Assembly: GCA_031254155.1 (NCBI GenBank)
Contig: JAIRVA010000122.1
Span: forward strand, 1 to 9,816
DNA: 9,816 nucleotides
Origin: Propionibacteriaceae bacterium
Lineage (GTDB): Bacteria; Actinomycetota; Actinomycetes; Propionibacteriales; Propionibacteriaceae
Direction: 5' to 3'
Shown here: piece by piece, positions 1-4,917 of the stretch
Layout of the letters: each line of letters begins with the position of its first letter
How positions within the stretch are numbered: the first letter of the stretch is position 1
Position numbers and translations under genes: made by a program
The notes under the pieces: model-generated
Seen by the model: only the letters and a program-made list of their open reading frames with translations
The model's database searches: none
What the model was told of the DNA's origin: nothing

Positions 1-99
1 GGCCAGGATGTGCCAATCGTCGATCAGGGCTTCGAGGAAGACGGCCTGCGGTTCACTGATGACGAGGTGGGGCCGGACGAGCGCGGGTATTCTCAACAC
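1..99 (-). CDS. pdtaS: Sensor histidine kinase, PdtaS-like, N-terminal fragment (partial, runs off window)
   Basis: Reading leftward from a GTG at 99-97, the frame stays open for 33 codons to the window edge with GC-rich third positions. It ends in FLEALIDDWHILA, which resembles the N-terminus of actinobacterial PdtaS kinases, where a conserved (G/S)EWQLL(A/S)DLSFAD stretch begins around residue 28. The tryptophan here is residue 29, as I recall it for the Mycobacterium protein. PdtaS is the cytosolic kinase of the PdtaS/PdtaR system, whose regulator acts on RNA. In M. tuberculosis the gene lies close downstream of sigH-rshA, which matches this position next to rsrA. No Shine-Dalgarno sequence is correctly spaced from the GTG; a GAGGAGG lies about 20 bases upstream. 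A TACTCT element suits a leaderless message. TTG at 96-94 is an alternative start. Catalytic domains are outside the window, so the name rests on a short N-terminus plus synteny. Confidence 0.55.
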   Translation of the reverse strand, partial: MLRIPALVRPHLVISEPQAVFLEALIDDWHILA

Positions 100-134
100 A
101 CGTACAGAGTAGTTCGTGACCTCCTCGACGCGAA
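99..134 (-). promoter_or_regulatory. Candidate leaderless promoter of the pdtaS-like gene
   Basis: On the minus strand TACTCT (111-106) fits the actinobacterial -10 pattern TANNNT. It ends six bases before the GTG, so transcription would begin at or next to the start codon. With a 17-base spacer the -35 would be TTCGCG (134-129), a poor match to TTGACA. The absence of a usable ribosome binding site supports a leaderless transcript. This is inference from spacing only. Confidence 0.35.
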
Positions 135-162
135 AGTCGGGCGGCGCTTGCCGGGGCCCGTC

Positions 163-191
163 TTGGCGATGACGGCGCGATATGGCAGACT
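163..191 (+). promoter_or_regulatory. Weak candidate promoter for the bL37-like gene
   Basis: TTGGCG (163-168) and CAGACT (186-191) are separated by 17 bases and lie about 40 bases upstream of the small gene at 229. Both hexamers are imperfect matches to the housekeeping consensus. It is the best pair I see in the divergent interval 100-228, which otherwise shows no gene or strong hairpin. Confidence 0.25.
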
Positions 192-228
192 TGTCCAGCA
201 GTTTCGTTCGACGTGAAGGAGTCGCATC

Positions 229-303
229 ATGGCAAAGGCTGGTCGCCAGCGCAGGGCCCGTAAGCGCAGCAAGGCCAATCACGGCAAACGCCCCACGAGC
301 TAG
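229..303 (+). CDS. Small basic protein, probable 50S ribosomal protein bL37
   Basis: ATG at 229 is preceded by an excellent ribosome binding site, GAAGGAG at 215-221, with seven bases of spacing, and the frame ends at TAG 301-303, giving 24 residues. The product is very basic, opening MAKAGRQRRARKRSK and ending with a SKANHGKRP core. A 24-residue Arg/Lys-rich protein with a KANHGKRP-type tail is what I recall of bL37, the extra large-subunit protein of actinobacterial ribosomes, and such genes often sit beside the sigR/rsrA locus. It would bind rRNA in the large subunit. The gene is too short for usual ORF cut-offs. It is convergent with rsrA, and the two stop codons overlap within CTAG at 300-303. 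Ribosome binding site and composition make coding likely; the exact family name is from memory. Confidence 0.8.
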   Translation: MAKAGRQRRARKRSKANHGKRPTS

Positions 304-545
304 CCGCCCAGACGGCGGATCTGTGTGGTGACGCGGTCGGCGAGCGAAGCGGGAGCCTGTCCCGGCGCTAAGGCGTGTCTGGTGGCCAGGCGGATCAGCG
401 ACCAGAGTTCAGCTTCGTCGTTGCATTCAGCACAGTTCACCAGGTGTTCTCTCACCTGATCAGCGGTTTCTTCGTCCAGCTCACCATCGAGGAGCGCGTT
501 GATCCTCATCATGACAAAACTGCAGGTGTCGGCTAAATCAACCAT
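300..545 (-). CDS. rsrA: Zinc-type redox anti-sigma factor RsrA (mycothiol system anti-sigma-R)
   Basis: The 81-residue product belongs to the ZAS family, which binds the cognate ECF sigma factor in the cytosol under reducing conditions and releases it when thiols oxidise. The hallmark HxxxCxxC motif is at H34, C38 and C41 (HLVNCAEC), within a small helical domain. C8, in DTCSF, aligns with trigger C11 of Streptomyces RsrA. The family's N-terminal zinc ligand (C3 in Streptomyces) has no counterpart, and in-frame codons upstream of the ATG encode no cysteine. The C-terminal Cys pair of the Streptomyces protein is replaced by Arg-His. The ATG lies inside the end of sigR (8-base overlap) after AAGGA, so translation is probably coupled to sigR. 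The 3' end overlaps the convergent bL37-like gene. Identification rests on length, motif and partner gene. Confidence 0.93.
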   Translation of the reverse strand: MVDLADTCSFVMMRINALLDGELDEETADQVREHLVNCAECNDEAELWSLIRLATRHALAPGQAPASLADRVTTQIRRLGG

Positions 546-1149
546 CGTCGTCTTCCTTGATCCCGATGATTTCCTGAAGGGCTTGGCGTAGTTGTGCCCG
601 GCCGCGGCTCAACCGTGACATGACCGTACCGACCGGGATGCCGAGAATGTCGGCGATCTCCTTGTAGGCGAAACCTTCCACATCCGCTAAGTAGACCGCG
701 TAACGGTACTCTTCCTTCAACGACTTCATGGCGTCGACGATTCGCGAGTCGGTCAGCCGGCCGAGCGCCTCCATCTCGGCCGAAGCGGTGGGCTGCCCGG
801 CGTGGGACTCCGCTCTTGCCAACTGCCAGTCCTCGACATCCGGGTGGCTGGCGAGCTTGGGCGAGCGTTGCGCCTTGCGGTAGGTGTTGATGTAGGTGGT
901 GGTCAGAATCCGGTACAGCCAAGTCCGCAGGTTCGTACCCTCCTGGAACTGGTGGAACGAGGTGAACGCCTTGGCGTACGTCTCCTGGATCAGGTCTTCG
1001 GCATCCGACTGGTGCCGGGTCAGTTTGATGGCCGCCCCGTACAGTTGGTTGATGAACGGCAGGGCATCACGCTCGAACCGGGCCACCCGCTCACCAGCGG
1101 TTTCCGGTTCGGCGCCCTCAGACGCATCTCGCGCGCCCCCTGCATCCAT
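538..1149 (-). CDS. sigR: ECF RNA polymerase sigma factor SigR/SigH (thiol-oxidative stress)
   Basis: The 203-residue product has region 2 at about residues 33-97, including QLYGAAIKLTRHQSDAEDL, IQETYAKAF and GTNLRTWLYRILTTTYIN, and region 4 at about 142-192 with the helix-turn-helix AYKEIADILGIPVGTVMSRL. These closely follow M. tuberculosis SigH and Streptomyces SigR, which recruit RNA polymerase to GGAAT-N18/19-GTT promoters of thioredoxin, mycothiol and protein quality-control genes during disulphide stress. The N-terminal extension (about 26 residues before FERDALPF) matches SigH in length, supporting ATG 1149. No clear ribosome binding site precedes this ATG, and a TATTCT element lies just upstream, suggesting a message with almost no leader. 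An internal GTG (codon 22) is a less likely start. rsrA overlaps its 3' end, the usual sigma/anti-sigma arrangement. Confidence 0.95.
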   Translation of the reverse strand: MDAGGARDASEGAEPETAGERVARFERDALPFINQLYGAAIKLTRHQSDAEDLIQETYAKAFTSFHQFQEGTNLRTWLYRILTTTYINTYRKAQRSPKLASHPDVEDWQLARAESHAGQPTASAEMEALGRLTDSRIVDAMKSLKEEYRYAVYLADVEGFAYKEIADILGIPVGTVMSRLSRGRAQLRQALQEIIGIKEDDDG

Positions 1150-1150
1150 G

Positions 1151-1186
1151 CCAAGACAGAATACCCCTAAAGTTCAAGGCTGAACA
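1151..1186 (-). promoter_or_regulatory. Candidate sigR promoter (near-leaderless)
   Basis: On the minus strand TATTCT (1163-1158) fits TANNNT and is preceded, after 17 bases, by TGTTCA (1186-1181), a half-match to TTGACA. The expected start point near 1152-1151 leaves a leader of only two or three bases before the sigR ATG. I looked for the SigR autoregulatory motif GGAAT-N18/19-GTT in 1150-1252 and saw only a poor resemblance (GGGAC...CTT), so autoregulation is not supported by this interval. Confidence 0.4.
1172..1185. repeat. Short inverted repeat GTTCA-N4-TGAAC over the sigR promoter
   Basis: GTTCA (1172-1176) and TGAAC (1181-1185) are perfect inverted arms around AGGC. The site overlaps the proposed sigR -35 and spacer, a position where a bound repressor could block RNA polymerase. 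It lies 67 bases upstream of doxX, so it could affect either gene. Arms of five bases can arise by chance. Confidence 0.35.
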
Positions 1187-1244
1187 GATCAGGTACGAAG
1201 AGTGCCGGTGATCGCGTCGTCCCCCGCCAGAAGGTGTGGTAGAA

Positions 1245-1251
1245 AAGGAGG
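1245..1251 (+). promoter_or_regulatory. Ribosome binding site that questions the doxX start
   Basis: AAGGAGG is a near-perfect anti-SD match. Only one base separates it from ATG 1253, while in-frame TTG 1259 lies at an ideal seven-base spacing. The spacing favours TTG 1259 (168 residues) as the true start despite the weaker codon. Confidence 0.55.
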
Positions 1252-1252
1252 C

Positions 1253-1765
1253 ATGAGTTTGTTGAGCTTTGCGTCTCGCTGCTTCCTGGCGAGCTACTTC
1301 GTCGTTGACGGCGTCAGGGCGGCCGTTGATCCCCAGCCGCGGGTGGCTGACGCCGAACCCCAGGCCGAGAAGTTCGTCGAGTGTGTCGAGCGGTACCTGC
1401 CGGACACTATCGCCCGCCACGTCCCGGCCAAGACCGACCAGTTGGTCCGTCTCCACGGCCTGGTCCAGGCCGCTGGCGGCATCCTCTATGCCACGGGTCT
1501 GAGCCGGCGGCTCGGCGCGGCGATCATGGCCGCCGCGTACGTGCCCAAGGTCATCGCCGCCCGGCCCACGCTCCAGGACAAGGACAAGGGAGTGTTCGTA
1601 CGCGAACTCGCCCTGCTCGGCGGGGCGCTCGTCGCGGCGGGCGACCGGGGGAAACCGCACTATGTCCGTGTGGCGGTCGGTCAGGGCCAGACCGTCGTCG
1701 CGGCGACACCGCCTCAGGTGCCGAAGGTCCGCCCGCCGCGGAAGGCCAAGGCAGCGCAAGCGTGA
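1253..1765 (+). CDS. DoxX family membrane protein
   Basis: The product (170 residues from ATG 1253) shows the actinobacterial DoxX layout: an N-terminal hydrophobic segment with SRCFLASYFVVDG (about 8-25), a hydrophilic stretch, then hydrophobic segments near 68-83, 86-103 and 118-130, and a basic Pro/Lys-rich tail. DoxX-family proteins sit in the cytoplasmic membrane. In M. tuberculosis a DoxX protein joins SodA and SseA in an oxidoreductase complex linked to thiol homeostasis, which would fit the sigR neighbour, but that role here is inference. Start choice is uncertain: the strong AAGGAGG (1245-1251) ends one base before the ATG, too close for normal initiation, whereas in-frame TTG at 1259 is seven bases away and TTG at 1262 ten. 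The 3' end overlaps aroA by GTGA, so it probably heads the doxX-aroA-rsgA operon. Confidence 0.85.
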   Translation: MSLLSFASRCFLASYFVVDGVRAAVDPQPRVADAEPQAEKFVECVERYLPDTIARHVPAKTDQLVRLHGLVQAAGGILYATGLSRRLGAAIMAAAYVPKVIAARPTLQDKDKGVFVRELALLGGALVAAGDRGKPHYVRVAVGQGQTVVAATPPQVPKVRPPRKAKAAQA

Positions 1766-3012
1766 CCGGCTGGGCCGCGCCGACCGCCTCCCGGGCGGTC
1801 CGTGCCGAGGTGCGCGTGCCCGGCTCCAAGTCGGCGACGGCCCGTGCCCTGGTCTTGTCGGCGCTGGCGGACGGCCCGGGGACGATCACCGGCGGGTTGC
1901 GGGCCCGCGACTCCAGCCTCATGATCGCGGGGTTGCGGGCGCTGGGTGCGGGAATCGACGATCATGGCCCACTCTGGCGGGTCGACCCGCTCGGATCAAC
2001 GCCAGCGGCGGGCGCCAGCATCGACTGTGGCCTGGCCGGGACGGTGATGCGGTTCCTGCCACCGCTCGCCGCCCTGGGCAGCGGTCCGACGGCGTTCTCC
2101 GGCGACCCGGCCGCGTCGGCGCGGCCCATGGGTCCGCTGCTCGACGCGCTACGCCAACTGGGGGCCGGCGTCGTGGGTGCCGGGTTGCCGCTCACGGTGA
2201 CCGGCCCGGTCCGGCGCCGGGACGTCGTCATCGACGCGTCCGCGTCCAGTCAGTTCATCTCTGCCCTGTTGCTGGCCGCGCCGCGGTTCCCGGCGGGAGT
2301 CCGCCTCACCCACGTCGGCGGCCCCGTACCCTCTCTCCCCCACATTGAGATGACCGTCGCGGCCTTGGCGGCGCGCGGGGTCGCGGTCGGCGGTGACCAG
2401 CGGACGTGGGCGGTTGCCGCCGGTCCCATCGCCGCCGCCGCTGACGTGATTGAGCCCGATCTGACGACGGCCGCCGTCTTCCTCGGCGCCGCCCTCGTGA
2501 CCGGCGGTACGGTGACCGTTCCCGGCTGGCCCGCGACGACCCACCAGCCGGGGGCCGGGGTACCGGCCATCCTCACCCGCCTGGGCGGAACGTCGAGCCT
2601 CGGGGCCGCGGGGCTGACGCTCACCGGGACCGGGCACCTCACGGGCCTCGACATCGACCTCCACGCGGTAAGCGAGCTGACCCCGGTGGTCGCCGCGCTG
2701 GCCGCGCTGGCCGACTCGCCGTCCGTCATCCGGGGCGTGGGCCATATCCGGGGCCACGAGACCAATCGTCTGGCCGCGCTAGCAAGCGAGATCACTGGCC
2801 TCGGCGGCGACTGCCGCGAGACCGCGGACGGATTGGCGATCCGCCCCGCCCGGCTCACGGGCGGCGTCTTCCACACCTGTGGCGACCACCGCCTGGCCCA
2901 CGCCGCCGCGCTGATCGGCCTCGTCGTCGACGGTGTCCACCTGGACGATGTCAGTTGTACCTCGAAGACGATGCCGGAATTCGCGGCGACGTGGGCAGGG
3001 CTGGTCCGATGA
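1762..3012 (+). CDS. aroA: 3-phosphoshikimate 1-carboxyvinyltransferase (EPSP synthase)
   Basis: The enzyme joins shikimate-3-phosphate and phosphoenolpyruvate to give EPSP, the sixth shikimate-pathway step, in the cytosol. From GTG 1762 the product is 416 residues. Recognisable motifs in order are PGSKSATARALVL (K23, S24 and R28 match E. coli K22, S23 and R27), DCGLAGTVMRF, ARPMGPLLDAL, ASASSQFISALLLAAP, EPDLTTAAVFLGAAL, ELTPVVAALAALAD, RGHETNRLAAL, GDHRLAHAAALIG and TSKTMPEF. Catalytic groups are kept; the base equivalent to E. coli D313 is Glu (in ELTP), as in the M. tuberculosis enzyme, which this protein closely follows. The frame is open upstream to 1381, but that extension overlaps doxX and has no AroA similarity. 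GTG 1762 overlaps the doxX stop (GTGA), indicating translational coupling; only a weak AAGG precedes it. The 3' end overlaps rsgA by ATGA. Confidence 0.96.
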   Translation: MTGWAAPTASRAVRAEVRVPGSKSATARALVLSALADGPGTITGGLRARDSSLMIAGLRALGAGIDDHGPLWRVDPLGSTPAAGASIDCGLAGTVMRFLPPLAALGSGPTAFSGDPAASARPMGPLLDALRQLGAGVVGAGLPLTVTGPVRRRDVVIDASASSQFISALLLAAPRFPAGVRLTHVGGPVPSLPHIEMTVAALAARGVAVGGDQRTWAVAAGPIAAAADVIEPDLTTAAVFLGAALVTGGTVTVPGWPATTHQPGAGVPAILTRLGGTSSLGAAGLTLTGTGHLTGLDIDLHAVSELTPVVAALAALADSPSVIRGVGHIRGHETNRLAALASEITGLGGDCRETADGLAIRPARLTGGVFHTCGDHRLAHAAALIGLVVDGVHLDDVSCTSKTMPEFAATWAGLVR

Positions 3013-3992
3013 GCCGCAGCCTCTTCACCGACGACCACGACGGTTTTGGCCGCCCGCCCAAACGGACCAGGCCGCGGACGAAGGACCGGCCCGACTACGG
3101 CTCACTGCCGCTCGGCACGGTCCTCACGATCGACCGGGGCCGCTACCGCTGCATGGTCGGTGACACCACCGTCACCGCCGCCAAGGCGCGGGCCCTCGGC
3201 CGGAAGTCCGTCATCGTCGGCGACCTGGTCCGGCTCGACGGCGATGTCACCGGCGGGGCGGGTACGCTCGCCCGGATCGCCCAGGTGGAGGAGCGCCACA
3301 CCGTGCTCCGGCGGACCGCCGACGACGACGACCCGTACGAACGCCCCATTGTCGCCAACGCCGACCAGCTCGTCATCGTCGTCGCCCTTGCCACGCCCGA
3401 GCCGCGGATGGGGATGATCGACCGGATCCTCGTCGCGGGTTACGACGCCGGGCTCGCCCCGGTTCTGTGCCTGACCAAGTCGGATTTGGCACCGGCGGAT
3501 GAGTTGTCTGAGGCGTACGGCCCCCTTGGCATCCCCAGCTTTGTCCTGGCACCCGGCGACGACCTGGGCGACCTCGTGGCGGCACTGGCGGGCCACACCT
3601 CGGTCTTCATCGGCCACTCGGGCGTGGGCAAGTCAACCCTGGTCAACCGCCTGATTCCCGGGGCAGACCGGGCCACGGGTGAGGTGAATGACTCGACCGG
3701 CAAGGGGCGTCACACCTCCACCTCCGCGATCGCCCTCCCCCTGCCCGACCGGTCGGGCTGGGTGATCGACACCCCCGGCGTCCGCTCCTTCGGGTTGAAA
3801 CACGTTGACCCCGGCCACGTGGTGGCCGCCTTCGCCGATCTGGCCGCCGTCGCGACGGGGTGTCCCCGGGGCTGTACCCACGGTGCCGGGGAGCCCGAGT
3901 GTGCCCTCGACGCGGCCGTGACGGCCGGCGAGTTGCCCGCGGCGCGGGTGGAGTCATTCCGGCGCATGGAGCTCGGCCGGACCACCTGGTAA
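3009..3992 (+). CDS. rsgA: Ribosome small subunit-dependent GTPase A (RsgA/YjeQ)
   Basis: This 327-residue circularly permuted GTPase helps late maturation of the 30S subunit. An N-terminal OB-fold (about 35-95) is followed by GTPase motifs in the permuted order: G4 TKSD at 156-159, G1 GHSGVGKST at 202-210, G2 threonines in RHTST at 234-238, and G3 DTPG at 254-257. A C-terminal zinc knuckle has C285, C289, H291 and C298 (GCPRGCTHGAGEPEC). A charged, flexible N-terminus (about 30 residues) precedes the OB-fold, as is usual in actinobacteria. ATG 3009 shares ATGA with the aroA stop, so translation is coupled; upstream in-frame codons lie inside aroA. aroA-rsgA adjacency matches M. tuberculosis Rv3227-Rv3228. 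All motifs look intact. Confidence 0.96.
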   Translation: MSRSLFTDDHDGFGRPPKRTRPRTKDRPDYGSLPLGTVLTIDRGRYRCMVGDTTVTAAKARALGRKSVIVGDLVRLDGDVTGGAGTLARIAQVEERHTVLRRTADDDDPYERPIVANADQLVIVVALATPEPRMGMIDRILVAGYDAGLAPVLCLTKSDLAPADELSEAYGPLGIPSFVLAPGDDLGDLVAALAGHTSVFIGHSGVGKSTLVNRLIPGADRATGEVNDSTGKGRHTSTSAIALPLPDRSGWVIDTPGVRSFGLKHVDPGHVVAAFADLAAVATGCPRGCTHGAGEPECALDAAVTAGELPAARVESFRRMELGRTTW

Positions 3993-4015
3993 TGGCCGTC
4001 GACAAATCCGGTCTT

Positions 4016-4046
4016 GCTGGCGATTCCACCGGCCGTCGTGGCCAGC
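4016..4046 (+). terminator. Possible hairpin after rsgA
   Basis: GCTGG (4016-4020) pairs with CCAGC (4042-4046) and CCAC (4026-4029) with GTGG (4038-4041), giving nine pairs with a five-base bulge and eight-base loop, 23 bases beyond the rsgA stop. No T-run follows, so intrinsic termination is doubtful. It sits just upstream of the proposed hisN -10. Confidence 0.25.
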
Positions 4047-4053
4047 GAGCCGT

Positions 4054-4066
4054 TAGCCTTGTGCCA
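4054..4066 (+). promoter_or_regulatory. Candidate leaderless promoter of hisN
   Basis: TAGCCT (4054-4059) fits TANNNT and is followed by six bases and then the hisN ATG, so transcription would start at the A of the ATG. No purine-rich ribosome binding site precedes the ATG, in keeping with a leaderless message. No convincing -35 is present at 17 or 18 bases. Confidence 0.4.
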
Positions 4067-4908
4067 TGACTGACGCCTTCGTCGAGGATCTCCGCCTCGC
4101 GCACATGCTCGCGGACGCCGCGGACTCCATCACCCTCGACCGTTTCCGGGCCCACGACCTGGACATCGCCCGCAAGGTCGACACCACGGTGGTGACCGAT
4201 GCCGACACCGCCGCCGAGGAGGCGATCCGCCGGACCCTCGCGACCGCCCGCCCCCGCGACGCCTTCCACGGCGAGGAGTCCGGCGATTCGGGCTGGGGGC
4301 CCCGCCGGTGGGTGATCGATCCGATCGACGGTACGGCGAACTACGCGCGGGGCGTCCCGGTCTGGGCGACCCTCATCGCCCTCATGGTGGAGGACGCCGC
4401 CGTGGTCTCGGTCGTCAGTGCGCCCGCCCTCGCCCGGCGGTGGTGGGCCGTGCGCGGCGGCGGTGCGTTCACCGGCAAGGGCCTGCTCGGTGGCCGCCCG
4501 GTTCACGTCTCCCCCGTGCGGTGGGTGGCCGACTCCTTCCTCTCGTACTCGTCCCTGAACGGCTGGGTCGAGTCGGGCCGGGGCCGCCAGTTCGGCGACC
4601 TGCTGCGGGCCGCGGCCCGGACGCGCGCCTTCGGTGACTTCTGGTCGTACATGCTTGTCGCCGAGGGTGCGGTCGACATCGCGACTGAACCTGTGTTGGC
4701 TCTGCACGACATGGCCGCCCTGGTCCCCATTGTCACCGAAGCCGGCGGGAAGTTCACCTCCATCAACGGCGATCCCGGCCCGGTCGGACCGGGGGCGCTG
4801 GCGACCAACGGGCTGCTCCATGATGAGGTCTTGGACACCCTGTGCGAGGACGACGAGACGGAAGACTCCCTCATCATCGCCCGCCGGGCGCTCCCGGAGT
4901 CCCACTGA
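4066..4908 (+). CDS. hisN: Histidinol-phosphatase, inositol monophosphatase family (HisN)
   Basis: The 280-residue product is a Mg2+-dependent phosphatase of the IMPase superfamily; in actinobacteria members of this type dephosphorylate L-histidinol phosphate, the penultimate step of histidine synthesis. Metal ligands and catalytic residues are visible: GEES with E70/E71, WVIDPIDGTANYARG with D85 and D88 (82-96), and the distal Asp D215 in LHDMAAL, where most family members have WD. The stretches VPVWATLIALM and AALVPIVTEAGGKF are characteristic of actinobacterial HisN rather than general IMPases. An acidic tail follows residue 256. It lies 73 bases after rsgA with no overlap and no ribosome binding site, and converges on the ABC operon with nine bases between stops. 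A general inositol or sugar phosphatase role is the main alternative. Confidence 0.88.
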   Translation: MTDAFVEDLRLAHMLADAADSITLDRFRAHDLDIARKVDTTVVTDADTAAEEAIRRTLATARPRDAFHGEESGDSGWGPRRWVIDPIDGTANYARGVPVWATLIALMVEDAAVVSVVSAPALARRWWAVRGGGAFTGKGLLGGRPVHVSPVRWVADSFLSYSSLNGWVESGRGRQFGDLLRAAARTRAFGDFWSYMLVAEGAVDIATEPVLALHDMAALVPIVTEAGGKFTSINGDPGPVGPGALATNGLLHDEVLDTLCEDDETEDSLIIARRALPESH

Positions 4909-4917
4909 GCAGACGTC

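Noticed and set aside
10..216. 68-codon plus-strand frame beginning GTG at 10
   Set aside because: No ribosome binding site and no recognisable product. Its first half is antisense to the better supported PdtaS-like start and its second half covers the divergent promoter region.
1172..1185. LexA (SOS) box at the inverted repeat
   Set aside because: The LexA box has GAAC-N4-GTTC; here the arms are GTTC...GAAC, the reverse order.
1150..1252. SigR-dependent autoregulatory promoter upstream of sigR
   Set aside because: No GGAAT with GTT at 18-19 bases on the minus strand; the best resemblance (GGGAC...CTT) matches too few positions.
1118..1759. 213-codon minus-strand frame opposite doxX
   Set aside because: Low-complexity Arg/Gly/Asp-rich shadow of doxX and the sigR upstream region; it also runs through the sigR promoter and start.
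1381..1761. Upstream open extension of the aroA frame
   Set aside because: Arg/Pro-rich, no AroA similarity, and lies within doxX; the GTG at 1762 fits the family start and the GTGA coupling.
3643..4905. 420-codon minus-strand frame opposite rsgA and hisN
   Set aside because: A long antisense frame typical of high-GC DNA, with no family motif, while both plus-strand genes carry complete catalytic motifs.
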